From: a virus | IMG/VR virus record: IMGVR_UViG_3300009414_000001 | Location: 25,821-89,820 of that record | Length of the DNA stretch: 64,000 nucleotides | Reading direction: 5' to 3' (one strand) | Shown: positions 51,801 through 59,086 of the stretch, piece after piece | Layout: every line of letters begins with the position of its first letter | Position numbering within the stretch: position 1 is the stretch's first letter | The notes under the pieces: generated by a model | What the model was told of the DNA's origin: nothing | What the model saw: the letters and a program-made list of their open reading frames with translations, nothing else | Databases searched by the model: none | Program-made: the position numbers and the translations under genes

Positions 51801-52213
51801 AAGCTTAAATTATCGGTCGTTTTATCCCAATGTACTCGGATCCCCCCACCATGGCACAGGTATTGAAAATTTACGGTTAAAGGCTCGTAATAGCAGTCAA
51901 TATAATAAGCCCTAGCCGAATCAGCGTTAGCTACAGACCATGCTGACGTAAAGACGTTTTCAACTAACCCGCATGTATTAGTTTTTGCGTTGCCGTTATC
52001 TGCTGTATCGAAAATCCCGAGAGCGGTGACACTGCCCTCAGTGCCATATTGCATCACTAGAGGGGCTAATCCATCTACATCTGGCATGATGGCGGGTTGA
52101 CCGCTAGCAGCCTCGGTAAACAGCCACTTATACGAGGAATCAAACAATCTTCCTGCGGCTGTGCCTAAGTTTGCTTGGTATGGGTAGGCTAAATCAGACT
52201 TAAATGTAGTCAT
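48884..52213 (-). CDS. giant tail fibre or spike with SEQ-repeat domain
   Basis: This 1109-aa protein has three visible parts. Residues ~70-260 look like a LamG/concanavalin-type sugar-binding fold (YYIDCYYEPLTVNFQYLCHG; GEFYLGRTGSWNNYYGWSGH). Residues ~460-690 resemble a right-handed beta-helix of short Asn/Cys-rich strands. From ~715 to ~1040 there are about 14 repeats of 25-27 residues with a core [S/K]xEQxQLAS and a following hydrophobic helix, giving an unusual solenoid or coiled segment. It is probably the host-recognition fibre. It is the second gene of the late-type operon at 52.9-47.9 kb. Confidence 0.72.
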   Translation of the reverse strand: MTTFKSDLAYPYQANLGTAAGRLFDSSYKWLFTEAASGQPAIMPDVDGLAPLVMQYGTEGSVTALGIFDTADNGNAKTNTCGLVENVFTSAWSVANADSARAYYIDCYYEPLTVNFQYLCHGGGIRVHWDKTTDNLSFRLEQMSSHRWLLDVPVSTLGLSNGGILRVFMQLDEARNPMIVINGIDYTSNIVVNGSPHTGRPYQFSSGEFYLGRTGSWNNYYGWSGHINEFLFTDNCAGSELTTIEAIALTSNESYQAWQTNDDVLDRYALNFDGVDDIVSVDPVKFALINNTLDGRRGFIAKSTGGTCVIDSAGVNTNNALRVGSNSTLWGVSIDLAALGIDIEIMHKYELRDTYDGTTKLRIITVDGVIISQTNPSTIALLPIDRIGGKSNASYAGMVQEYWNYDAVDPSNNRYWSFDRVSGQTVPDLINGAIATLVNMTDTNYQLALPTNIYSIGSGKDYTTASSFETATVNVDAHKIGLVYGDTGESGTISVVDHLGVLQLKAATGEKADFKGGGAKLGTAHIYGARCTFILKDLNVYSYSGSNGDATNNNIIDSCHIDNSGAANGVSYTDNPLIVKNTRISNCNRGAYSGLNTLKINVFFNDCVFVDNGDYNALRANFTNCVATGATKGDFLQVADLNCISGDSTATGGGSQANVDFTSAFVDSASNDYRINQAFADTHLVGKGWNSSDIVSWAYHAAVVGVPIDLISNAVVQLAYASTSDISTIAAAIHNTSSQNSEQEQLADNVGVDIIAQLFSNKSEQLQLASISGVEMLAQFVVQSVEQGHFTESTSVKVLAQLISQSAEQEQLASTGSVDSIAKLSSQSSEQLQLSSSASMALITEFLSVNSEQLSFSDNTSLDSINSLVNQNSEQLQLASTTDIEVLAKLLSQSVLQEQFSTSASIDLFIDTQSLSSEQMSEASSVDITTGGAFNSLDSEQTSFSSLTNALVHALFNSADTIQESEVATVTISRNSETKSLSVEQLQFALSSTLSEIQLTQSLNSEQLSLAKLTEIESGFRAISEKAEQLSFAGISSVLEVSKFTSLHAFQQSFCTENALFIVAMPDLDWGNIASMSLSPTFGSESLTEQSTEQASSTSLTTQFSTTKG

Positions 52214-52216
52214 AAA

Positions 52217-52942
52217 TTAACCCACGGAATTAGTGATACTTGCTGTAAAATCTCTAGTGTATTTACTTGAGGCAAAAGCTTTAACTTTTGTCAGTAAACC
52301 CGAGTAGTTAAACTCTGTTGATAATGCTCCGACGAAATTAGCAGGAACATTAATAACGGCTCGTTGTCTATTATCTAGCGCGTAGTTGGTCGTTACAACC
52401 TCGTTGATTACCTCAGTATTGCCACTTGAGGCAATAAAAGTGATAGAGTCAGCAAAAGGTAAAGCCTCAGTAATATTTACTATGACCGAAATCTTCTCTC
52501 GATACTTGTTCAAGATGTAGTCTTGGCTTGGGTAGTTAACTTCTACTTCTGACGGCGATTGCGCCAGCCTTGCTTGATCGTAATCTGCCTGTGTCACGCT
52601 CTCATAAGGGAGCCTCGTCGCATTAGAGCCACCAACTAGAACAACTTGCAAATTAAGTAGATTTTGCTTGTGAGTTTCATCCAGCTCCCCTTGAATGATG
52701 GCGTTAAGCATTCCTTGTAATATCACACCGTCCTCAGTGGTATTGCGGAAATCATACGCTGACGATGTTTTTATTCTGTCATACAGAGCTGACTGCATTC
52801 CTCCTGCGTGATTTTTGAAATACAAATACAAATCATTAAAAGCTAAAATAATAGCCATTTCATTGCTGTTGTATGTCTTCTCAGCTGGAACTGAGTAAAG
52901 CTTTGCGGCTTCTAACGTAGGAAAAGTACCAAGCGGCGTCAT
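52217..52942 (-). CDS. probable virion protein, 241 aa
   Basis: Mixed alpha/beta protein (MAIILAFNDLYLYFKNHAGG; helical middle; beta C-terminus with FIASSGNTEVINEVV). First gene of the fibre operon, 64 bases behind the second copy of the 46-bp element. It may be a fibre base or adaptor; this is inferred only from position. Confidence 0.55.
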   Translation of the reverse strand: MTPLGTFPTLEAAKLYSVPAEKTYNSNEMAIILAFNDLYLYFKNHAGGMQSALYDRIKTSSAYDFRNTTEDGVILQGMLNAIIQGELDETHKQNLLNLQVVLVGGSNATRLPYESVTQADYDQARLAQSPSEVEVNYPSQDYILNKYREKISVIVNITEALPFADSITFIASSGNTEVINEVVTTNYALDNRQRAVINVPANFVGALSTEFNYSGLLTKVKAFASSKYTRDFTASITNSVG

Positions 52943-53006
52943 AGTTCGACCTTTATTGTTTATTGATAACGAAGTCGCTATTGGACTTGGTTAAATTCAT
53001 AAAGGT

Positions 53007-53052
53007 GATGATAAAACGATTTCAACTTATTCCCTATGTTTTGTTAGGGCGC
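53007..53052 (-). promoter_or_regulatory. conserved 46-bp late-promoter-like element, copy 2
   Basis: See copy 1 at 47801-47846; this copy precedes the fibre operon. CCCTA (53032-53036) and TAGGG (53045-53049) form the same inverted repeat with an 8-base spacer. Confidence 0.7.
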
Positions 53053-53078
53053 TTTAATGTAAATAAAAAAACAATACA

Positions 53079-53666
53079 TTAATCGTTGTCTTTTATGCAG
53101 ACAAGCGAACCATTAGCTAACGCAAAGTGCTTGATAATGCTTTCTGGTGGCAATCCTAGACTCTTAACGCACTCAGTCACAAATATAACCAGCCCACCCT
53201 TTTTGGCGTGCTCTTGCGCTGCTTTCGCAATCTTAGCGCCATTTGTACCTACATCATCGATGAGGTAAGTCTTTTTGCTGCTTGTTAGCGGCTGATTGTC
53301 GCCTACAATTTCAATGTCTTGATTGCTTGCTTTGAGCGCCTTTATTAATGCTTCTCTTCCTGCGCCAGCATTACTCTCAATGTAAACAGGCACCACCTTC
53401 GAAAGAAAAAACATCGCCTTTACAGCGCCCTCGATAACATTGATTTGCTTATTTGTGCTTTCGGTCATCACTACCTCGTCGTATTTAGTTGTTGCATCAG
53501 TATTTTTAACTTCGCCAGTTGAAAGTTTTGGCTGCTTGAGAACAAAGCTGGCCTTGGCTGCTTCTTTTGTTTTGCCAAAGCCACTAAATGTTATTAAATT
53601 CATCTTATGGGTAAAGCAGCGATATTGTTCGGCTTGTTCGCAATATTCATATTGTAAGTTATCCAT
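53079..53666 (-). CDS. hypothetical protein, 195 aa
   Basis: An unrecognised alpha/beta protein; YIESNAGAGREALIKALKAS and KTYLIDDVGTNGAKIAKAAQ could form a nucleotide-binding-type fold, but there is no Walker A. The start has the cassette junction upstream. It is the last gene of the 59-53 kb cassette operon. Confidence 0.6.
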   Translation of the reverse strand: MDNLQYEYCEQAEQYRCFTHKMNLITFSGFGKTKEAAKASFVLKQPKLSTGEVKNTDATTKYDEVVMTESTNKQINVIEGAVKAMFFLSKVVPVYIESNAGAGREALIKALKASNQDIEIVGDNQPLTSSKKTYLIDDVGTNGAKIAKAAQEHAKKGGLVIFVTECVKSLGLPPESIIKHFALANGSLVCIKDND

Positions 53667-53683
53667 AACAAAAGTTTCCTATA

Positions 53684-53824
53684 TTACATCTCTTCAAGAT
53701 CAGGTAGTGCAGAGCGCGCATCTTCCCATGATTCAAATTCATATTTTACACGTTGAGGGTAAATCAGTACTTCAACAGTACCGTCCTCAAATTCAACCAT
53801 TGAAACCTTGCGTTGACTACTCAT
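53684..53824 (-). CDS. 46-aa acidic protein
   Basis: Reads MSSQRKVSMVEFEDGTVEVL and has a helical end (WEDARSALPDLEEM). The cassette junction AATAGGAAACGGC precedes it and another junction follows its stop, which supports the gene. Function unknown. Confidence 0.55.
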   Translation of the reverse strand: MSSQRKVSMVEFEDGTVEVLIYPQRVKYEFESWEDARSALPDLEEM

Positions 53825-53839
53825 AAAAGCCGTTTCCTA

Positions 53840-54097
53840 TTAAATTAAACCAGTAAATAACACATCTTTTTGTGATGGATTATTTTCAGCATTTTCTTTG
53901 ATATTCTCGTTAGACATCCATAAATAACCAAGCTCTTTACCATCTTCGATAATCATGAATTTAGCGTGTTCTTTTCCACGACCATGACGAGTGTAATTTT
54001 TATCAATGAGGCGATATGTGATAACTGGCTCGCAATCACAATCATTAGCACCACATTGACCGCATAAAGCAAACTGTACCTCTGATTCGTTAGTCAT
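53840..54097 (-). CDS. CxxC-type protein, 85 aa
   Basis: The start holds FALCGQCGANDCDCEP, a cluster of four Cys that may bind zinc, followed by a beta-rich part. The start at 54097 is chosen over 54106 because the junction AGGAA then has normal spacing; the first ATG lies inside the junction motif itself. Confidence 0.6.
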   Translation of the reverse strand: MTNESEVQFALCGQCGANDCDCEPVITYRLIDKNYTRHGRGKEHAKFMIIEDGKELGYLWMSNENIKENAENNPSQKDVLFTGLI

Positions 54098-54127
54098 AAT
54101 TGCCATTTCCTATATAAATAATTAGTG

Positions 54128-54556
54128 TTAAACGTCACCGTCACGATGTTGTGGTGGCACTTCAAAAGGTTCTAAATCAGGGCAGTCAAAAGCAACACTT
54201 ACACAAGTAAAATCGACTTGGCTTTCAAGAACTGACTCAAGGCATTGTAATTCTTCAAGCCATTCCTGAGTGGCTTCGCCATTTTCAGTGTCATGCCAAT
54301 TGTCGCTACGGTCTGCCATGTAACAATCAATTTTGCCTGTTTGCTCGGTTACTAGTGAGTGAGTGTTTTCAAGTAGTTCATTGTGCTTGTCCGTGAACTC
54401 TTCAAGCGTTAACCCGTCCACCTTAAACTCAGCTACTTTTGCTCTCATGTACTCTTCAAGTTCATCTTTGAAGTTAGCCACTTGCTCCAAGTTACTATTA
54501 AGCTTTTCAATGCGTTCAGCTATTTCTTGATGCGCTTTATTATTGATTTTTTTCAT
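54128..54556 (-). CDS. coiled-coil protein, 142 aa
   Basis: A helical, charged protein (IAERIEKLNSNLEQVANFKD; LEEFTDKHNELLENTHSL) with an acidic C-terminus. It is preceded by a perfect cassette junction. No function assigned. Confidence 0.62.
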   Translation of the reverse strand: MKKINNKAHQEIAERIEKLNSNLEQVANFKDELEEYMRAKVAEFKVDGLTLEEFTDKHNELLENTHSLVTEQTGKIDCYMADRSDNWHDTENGEATQEWLEELQCLESVLESQVDFTCVSVAFDCPDLEPFEVPPQHRDGDV

Positions 54557-54574
54557 TAAAAGCCATTTCCTATA

Positions 54575-55063
54575 TTAAGATTCAAAGATAAACACAACAA
54601 CCACATCAAGCGATTTCACAAGGGTTTTTGCCTCTATCATTAACTTATCTTTTTCAGTTAAAACGTATTCTTCATCTTTATCTTCGGGTAACTCAATATC
54701 ATAATTACAGATACTAGCAAGAGCGCTTAAATGATGATTAAAAGAGTCATTAGCCGTTACTGCTTCCGCACTCCCGTATTCAAACGATAATGTGTCAAAA
54801 TTGTTTTCATGTTGATTTAATTCGCACTGTGAAACTCTTACGTTGATCACTGGCAAAATAATGTCACTATCAGGTTCTAACAAATATTCTAAACAGCGAT
54901 TTTTCGCAAGGGCTTTGCCGCTTGGTGTTCCGCTACCTACGGTCACGGAATTTAGTAAAGTGACCACGTTAACTTGCGCGGCTAAAGTTTTCTTACCGTT
55001 AACATCTGATTGGCTACACATGCCTTGAACCGTGATTGTTTGCTTGAAAAGCCTTCTATTCAT
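54575..55063 (-). CDS. hypothetical protein, 162 aa
   Basis: Begins with alternating strands (MNRRLFKQTITVQGMCSQSD) and has a helical end. Perhaps a beta-sheet DNA- or protein-binding fold; no family recognised. Cassette junction upstream and downstream. Confidence 0.6.
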   Translation of the reverse strand: MNRRLFKQTITVQGMCSQSDVNGKKTLAAQVNVVTLLNSVTVGSGTPSGKALAKNRCLEYLLEPDSDIILPVINVRVSQCELNQHENNFDTLSFEYGSAEAVTANDSFNHHLSALASICNYDIELPEDKDEEYVLTEKDKLMIEAKTLVKSLDVVVVFIFES

Positions 55064-55072
55064 TGCCGTTTC

Positions 55073-55402
55073 CTACTTAAGAGAATGACTATTTTCTATG
55101 TCACTAAGCTCGTTTAGAACTATTGCAACAGCGAAGCTTTTAGCTTGTTTAGTCATTCGTGTTTCTGAATTAATTTCTTTGCCAATTTTGAACAGTGATT
55201 GCTTAACAGCTTCGTTTGAATTTCGATTATTCCAACAATTGATAGCATCTTTTTCTTTAACCCAACCACCGCCCTCTTGCTCCATATTAACTTTACAGGT
55301 AGCACATGAAACCGACCAAAGCTGCCAACCATTACAGTAAGACTGTACGAATTCATCACTACCGCAAAAGGGGCAAGGTAAAGGTATTAATCGTTTAGCC
55401 AT
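55073..55402 (-). CDS. Lar-like restriction-alleviation-type zinc protein
   Basis: The first ~45 residues (LPCPFCGSDEF, then VSCATCKV, then AINCWNNR) match the Lar_restr_allev pattern: two CxxC pairs and a final WN-R. Phage Lar proteins modulate type I restriction, but many relatives have no shown activity. The remaining ~55 residues are helical. The start at 55402 is used because the earlier ATG lies within the junction motif. Confidence 0.75.
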   Translation of the reverse strand: MAKRLIPLPCPFCGSDEFVQSYCNGWQLWSVSCATCKVNMEQEGGGWVKEKDAINCWNNRNSNEAVKQSLFKIGKEINSETRMTKQAKSFAVAIVLNELSDIENSHSLK

Positions 55403-55414
55403 AAAAGCCATTTC

Positions 55415-55609
55415 CTATATTAAGTTATTCAATTTATCTAGTCGTTTTTGTCTGCGACCTAGCTCTTTAATCCGTTGCTTACGCTTTCTTTTTTCACGGT
55501 GATTGACTTTGTCATCAGTCAAACATTTTGGCATGGGTAAATCATTAACAGCTTGAGCCATGGAGCTACTTGTTAAGCCAAGACCTAGACTTAAAACGAC
55601 CTTTTTCAT
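55415..55609 (-). CDS. basic 64-aa protein with hydrophobic start
   Basis: A short hydrophobic start (MKKVVLSLGLGLTSSSMAQA) resembles a signal peptide with a cleavage site after AQA. The rest is Lys/Arg-rich (REKRKRKQRIKELGRRQKRL). If exported it would be a cationic periplasmic peptide. Junction variant ATAGGAGACGG upstream. Confidence 0.55.
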   Translation of the reverse strand: MKKVVLSLGLGLTSSSMAQAVNDLPMPKCLTDDKVNHREKRKRKQRIKELGRRQKRLDKLNNLI

Positions 55610-55627
55610 AAGTGTCCGTCTCCTATA

Positions 55628-55921
55628 TTAAGAATATTGTTCTTCTGCCCAAACTTTCCAATCAAAACCACACTCACATTTGTTATGTTCGTCTTGATAT
55701 TCAGCATCTAATTCACAATCATCATTTGGGCAAGTTGGCACTTCAACGGTTATCTTTGTACCAACAGGAAATCTCTTAGCATTAAAAGAGAAATCGTCCA
55801 TTTGCTCTGTTGCCATATCACCTTCACATTGCGTTTCAATGTATGGTTTATGCTCTTGACAGCTATCACCACAGTAAACATCAACTTTAACTTGACCTGT
55901 TGCTACTACGTTATATTCCAT
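55628..55921 (-). CDS. Cys-rich protein, 97 aa
   Basis: Contains CPNDDCELD and CECGFDWKVW near the end plus Cys pairs near the start, probably zinc-binding. It has a variant junction (ATAGGATATGG). No family recognised. Confidence 0.6.
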   Translation of the reverse strand: MEYNVVATGQVKVDVYCGDSCQEHKPYIETQCEGDMATEQMDDFSFNAKRFPVGTKITVEVPTCPNDDCELDAEYQDEHNKCECGFDWKVWAEEQYS

Positions 55922-55931
55922 GTTCCATATC

Positions 55932-56120
55932 CTATACTCGTTTAATTAAATGTTTAGGTGTTTCAATAAACAAAAACCAAGCCCAACCCACAAGACCAGA
56001 TAGTAACAATTGAAAAGCAGCTTCCTTTCTATTTTTTGGCTTCGGTAGAATGTGAATTGTTACAAACGCAATAGCTGAATAGATGCACAGCCAACCCCAA
56101 ATTTGAGTTAATATTTCCAC
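55932..56120 (-). CDS. 62-aa two-helix membrane protein
   Basis: Hydrophobic helices at about 7-24 and 37-54 mark an inner-membrane protein. I use a GTG start at 56120 with AGGAAAAGG upstream (cassette junction); a longer frame reaches 56174 but would run over the 42-aa gene's stop. Confidence 0.6.
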   Translation of the reverse strand: MEILTQIWGWLCIYSAIAFVTIHILPKPKNRKEAAFQLLLSGLVGWAWFLFIETPKHLIKRV

Positions 56121-56130
56121 TTGCCTTTTC

Positions 56131-56259
56131 CTATTGCTGTTTTGGTTCGGGACATTCGCTTTGCTGAACATCAAAGTTAATCTGATTTGACTGCAAAAAT
56201 TCCATCAAGGATTCAATTTCTTCCTCGTTATTTTGAAAACTATCAATAACTATTTTCAT
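56131..56259 (-). CDS. 42-aa acidic protein
   Basis: Reads MKIVIDSFQNNEEEIESLME with a Gln/Glu-rich end. ATAGGAAATGGAACG precedes it, and its stop abuts the next junction. A short but well-placed cassette gene. Confidence 0.5.
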   Translation of the reverse strand: MKIVIDSFQNNEEEIESLMEFLQSNQINFDVQQSECPEPKQQ

Positions 56260-56281
56260 CGTTCCATTTCCTATACGTTAA

Positions 56282-56542
56282 TTAATAAAAATCATTGAGT
56301 CGCTTTAACTCTGCGATCACTTCGGTTTTTATAAAAGAAACCCAACCGCATTCAGGCTTTACACCTCCATAAAAAACCACTTCAACAATTGGATCGGGCA
56401 ATGAAAAAAAGCTAAATCCAGTGTCGTTTAAATACTTTTGAGCAACCAAATCACAATAACTTTGTATCTCAGCATGAACACGGATTGATTCATTAGCTAG
56501 CTTGACACTTCTGTCACATATTTGACCTATACTTTTAGCCAT
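56282..56542 (-). CDS. hypothetical protein, 86 aa
   Basis: A helical start (MAKSIGQICDRSVKLANESI), a central IVEVVFYGGVKPECGW and a helical end. Perfect cassette junction upstream. Function unknown. Confidence 0.6.
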   Translation of the reverse strand: MAKSIGQICDRSVKLANESIRVHAEIQSYCDLVAQKYLNDTGFSFFSLPDPIVEVVFYGGVKPECGWVSFIKTEVIAELKRLNDFY

Positions 56543-56601
56543 AAAAAGCCATTTCCTATATTAAATTAGGTTGTAGTTTTACTTGATTACGCAAGGACGA
56601 T

Positions 56602-56703
56602 TTACATTGTCGCTTTCAATGGGTTTACTGTTACCTCAGTCCGATTTCTAGCACTTATAGAATACGGATAACGGAAGTTGCATTTATTTTTTATTAGAGT
56701 CAT
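56602..56703 (-). CDS. possible 33-aa peptide
   Basis: Reads MTLIKNKCNFRYPYSISARN; GAGAGA lies 13 bases upstream. It is the only candidate between 56543 and 56733 and lacks the junction motif, so it could be spurious. Nothing else is seen there. Confidence 0.25.
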   Translation of the reverse strand: MTLIKNKCNFRYPYSISARNRTEVTVNPLKATM

Positions 56704-56732
56704 TAAAGCTAAATCTCTCTAGCGGTTCTCTG

Positions 56733-56810
56733 TTATTTGCAAAGCATTTTAGAACCTGCTGAACACCTCGTTGCTTTTGTAAATGACACTATCAAAAATG
56801 CCATTAGCAA
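56733..56810 (-). CDS. possible 25-aa peptide behind a cassette junction
   Basis: The junction TATAGGAAACGGC at 56812-56824 has no large gene behind it. Starting at a TTG (56810) or ATG (56804), the frame gives a 25- or 23-aa peptide beginning LLMAFLIVSFTKAT. It may be a tiny gene or the remnant of a lost cassette. Confidence 0.3.
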   Translation of the reverse strand: MLMAFLIVSFTKATRCSAGSKMLCK

Positions 56811-56827
56811 AAGCCGTTTCCTATACG

Positions 56828-57115
56828 TTAAATATTGCCATTTCGTTCAAAAATCGCACTCACTTCATCATTTGATAAATCGAATTGACCGACAACAATA
56901 TTTCTGTCGGTATCACCAAAGCCATCACTGTAGTATTGGTCGATAAGACTTGAAAAATGCTTGTAAGCATTCGCTTTTGTCGGATTATCTAACATTGATG
57001 TTAAAACATCGTTGTTGCACCAAGCTCCACAATAATCTCTTATGTCGTGACCGCAGATTTCACGCAACCTGTAATAGTCTTTTTTTGCTCTTTCGTAATT
57101 ATCTTTAATACCCAT
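56828..57115 (-). CDS. hypothetical protein, 95 aa
   Basis: Helical, charged, with GIKDNYERAKKDYYRLREIC near the start. The start at 57115 follows a junction variant (GGGAAACGGC); upstream residues belong to overlap with the RHH gene. No family recognised. Confidence 0.6.
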   Translation of the reverse strand: MGIKDNYERAKKDYYRLREICGHDIRDYCGAWCNNDVLTSMLDNPTKANAYKHFSSLIDQYYSDGFGDTDRNIVVGQFDLSNDEVSAIFERNGNI

Positions 57116-57131
57116 AAAAGCCGTTTCCCAT

Positions 57132-57341
57132 TTAAGTTCGTTGTTCAATAAGAGATAAAACATACACACTTCTATTGATATTTTTATCTTTCGCTTCGTT
57201 TGTTAATTCATCACGTAGTTTTTCTGGCAACCAAATTTCTAAACGAACATTTCCTTTTTCTTTTTTAGCTTTTTGAGCTTTTCTTTGGTTAACTTTTAGT
57301 TGTTCACTTCTAGGTAATTCGTTTGTTTTTGGTCTAGCCAT
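57132..57341 (-). CDS. small ribbon-helix-helix-like DNA binder
   Basis: The 69-aa protein has a basic start (KVNQRKAQKAKKEKG) followed by VRLEIWLPEKLRDELTNEAK, an RHH-type strand and first helix, and VYVLSLIEQ as second helix. Such proteins are antitoxins or small repressors. Perfect junction upstream. Its operator is unknown. Confidence 0.65.
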   Translation of the reverse strand: MARPKTNELPRSEQLKVNQRKAQKAKKEKGNVRLEIWLPEKLRDELTNEAKDKNINRSVYVLSLIEQRT

Positions 57342-57354
57342 AAAAAGCCGTTTC

Positions 57355-57573
57355 CTATACTGGTAAAAGTTGATATTGGCACTCAGTAGACATCACTGTT
57401 CGCCCATTATCTAAGTTAATAATCATAAGCCCCGCACCTGAAACATCTTCACGGATAATTGTGCCTAAAATCGTTTTGCTAGTATCGTAATTAAAGCAAA
57501 CTTTAACCTTTCGATTTAACCAAGCACCTTGTTCGGGGAAGTTATCAAGGCTAATGTTATTTTCAATTCCCAT
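57355..57573 (-). CDS. hypothetical protein, 72 aa
   Basis: A beta-rich, SH3-like small protein (AWLNRKVKVCFNYDTSKTIL; GTIIREDVSGAGLMIINLDN). Junction upstream. No function assigned. Confidence 0.6.
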   Translation of the reverse strand: MGIENNISLDNFPEQGAWLNRKVKVCFNYDTSKTILGTIIREDVSGAGLMIINLDNGRTVMSTECQYQLLPV

Positions 57574-57584
57574 CGTTCCGTTTC

Positions 57585-57839
57585 CTATCGTCTAATTTCG
57601 CTAAATTCACACTTTTTACAGTGGTAAAAATCGGGATGATCATCACTAGGCTGTTCCATATCATGATCACCGTCTTGACAGAAAACTTCATAGTGAAACA
57701 TTATCGATGTTGTGAACTTAAATTCTCTCTCACAACTAACGCAATCTTGCTCATGCTTTCGATCTTCTTCGTAACCATAACCATCATCGTGATTAATTTC
57801 GTTCTCTGCGCCACAATAAGGGCAATTGATATCTGACAT
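57585..57839 (-). CDS. double zinc-ribbon protein, 84 aa
   Basis: CPYC (6-9) and CVSC (~34-37) make one ribbon, and CQDGDHD...HCKKC (~54-78) a second. Probably nucleic-acid or protein binding. Junction GTAGGAAACGGCAA upstream of the start at 57839. Confidence 0.68.
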   Translation of the reverse strand: MSDINCPYCGAENEINHDDGYGYEEDRKHEQDCVSCEREFKFTTSIMFHYEVFCQDGDHDMEQPSDDHPDFYHCKKCEFSEIRR

Positions 57840-57904
57840 TTGCCGTTTCCTACTTAATTAATTTACGCATAAGTGATAAATAAATCACTCATGGAGTAAA
57901 TCAA

Positions 57905-58078
57905 CTAATCCAATTCAACTTTAACCCTTTCAGGCTCTAAATTTCGCTCGATGAAATACATCATACTTGCACTTTGAACAGCTAATTTTTTATCTGTAAC
58001 CAAAGTTTTATCCTTGCTTAGATAGTGCCTAACACCATCAATAACTTCATAACCTATATACTCATGAACATACGCCAT
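57905..58078 (-). CDS. hypothetical protein, 57 aa
   Basis: MAYVHEYIGYEVIDGVRHYL begins a small beta-then-helix protein. The start at 58078 follows GGGAAACGGG; a longer upstream frame overlaps the 299-aa gene and is not used. Function unknown. Confidence 0.55.
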   Translation of the reverse strand: MAYVHEYIGYEVIDGVRHYLSKDKTLVTDKKLAVQSASMMYFIERNLEPERVKVELD

Positions 58079-58127
58079 AATAATTCCCGTTTCCCATAGG
58101 GCGCTAAGCGCCCATTTAATTAATTTA

Positions 58128-59027
58128 TTAAGTGATAATGTAGCGATAATGGAAGCGCACATAATAACCCTCAACAGGTATTGCGCGTACATACATTGCT
58201 CGCCCATCAAGCTCTAACCTTACATCAAAACCTTTGCCGCCTACGCTAGTAGAGTTTACTTTAACAGCAGGCTTTTTATCTTCTCTGTGATAGTCAGCAA
58301 CCTTACTTGCAGCGTAGTTAACGCACTCCGCAAAATTTTCATCAATAAGCTTTAAAAACTTTTCATTATCGAATTTGCAAGCGATACATAACCTTAACGC
58401 GCCCATATCAGCTATTTTTTTTCTACCTGCATAAAAGAACTTTTTAACCGTTTTAAATTCACCGTCAGGATCAATCAAACTAACCATTTTATTGTAGTGA
58501 GCAATTGAATTTATTCTGATTGTCTGTGCATCTTCCTTGATAGCTTTGTTTATCGCTGAATAAATAACTTTTGCAGCGCTAGACATTTCAGGCTTGTTGT
58601 ATTTTTTAGGCAAAGGCTTGTTTAGCGTGTCGTAAACACCCTTAATGTCAGTCATAGTGATTTCACCAAGAATATAAAGGTCTTCAAGATCACCAACCAA
58701 CTCACGGCATAATCTTGGTTTTATATCAGCAGCGTAATCTTTTATTTTTGCTAGAGTGAATTTGCGTTGATTACTCAAAAGAGCGAACAGCTTAACAGTT
58801 AATAATTTAAGCTTTTTCAAGTCATCTGCGCATTCTGTATTAACACTCTGAAAACGCGAACCCTCAATAGCATCGTTTAAGTAAAACAAATCACATGAGG
58901 CTTTGATTCTTTCGTCAGCGTTGTATTCGCTAGTAAAGAAAAACTTCTTAGCTTTAAGTAGCGCTAGTATCTCACTAGATACAGCATTGACCTTTTCAAT
59001 ATTCTTTTTTGAAATAACCTTAATCAT
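58128..59027 (-). CDS. hypothetical protein, 299 aa, first gene of the cassette operon
   Basis: I recognise no family. It is helical and Lys-rich (KKNIEKVNAVSSEILALLKA; NKAIKEDAQTIRINSIAHY), with a beta-rich C-terminal ~45 residues. It is the first gene after an operator-controlled promoter at 59059-59086, so it may be a key early function of the element, for instance a regulator or anti-host protein (inference). Confidence 0.62.
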   Translation of the reverse strand: MIKVISKKNIEKVNAVSSEILALLKAKKFFFTSEYNADERIKASCDLFYLNDAIEGSRFQSVNTECADDLKKLKLLTVKLFALLSNQRKFTLAKIKDYAADIKPRLCRELVGDLEDLYILGEITMTDIKGVYDTLNKPLPKKYNKPEMSSAAKVIYSAINKAIKEDAQTIRINSIAHYNKMVSLIDPDGEFKTVKKFFYAGRKKIADMGALRLCIACKFDNEKFLKLIDENFAECVNYAASKVADYHREDKKPAVKVNSTSVGGKGFDVRLELDGRAMYVRAIPVEGYYVRFHYRYIIT

Positions 59028-59058
59028 TCTGTTGCACTCAATTAATTAACTTGAATTG

Positions 59059-59086
59059 ATTATAGTCTCATTTTGAGACTATGCAA
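59059..59086 (-). promoter_or_regulatory. repressible promoter with operator in the spacer
   Basis: On the reverse strand TTGCAT (-35) and TATAAT (-10) are 16 bases apart, and the spacer is the palindrome AGTCTCAAAATGAGACT, which overlaps the first base of the -10. A further GAGACT half-site lies at 59106-59111. Binding of a repressor here would block RNA polymerase. The HTH gene ending at 59079 is the obvious candidate repressor. Confidence 0.8.

Larger units (their letters stand above)
53675..58095 (-). repeat. conserved gene-junction motif, 53-58 kb set
   Basis: On the reverse strand the consensus TAATATAGGAAATGGCTTTT, followed directly by the start codon region, occurs before nearly every small gene (near 53675, 53834, 54110, 54568, 55072, 55411, 55620, 55930, 56127, 56268, 56564, 56817, 57126, 57352, 57581, 57847 and 58089). 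It often begins in the previous stop codon. The AGGA serves as Shine-Dalgarno, but conservation extends on both sides. Confidence 0.8.

Noticed and set aside
53675-58095. Integron cassette array
   Set aside because: The junctions are about 20 bases and lack attC-type folded sites, and the recombinases lack integron-integrase features I could see.
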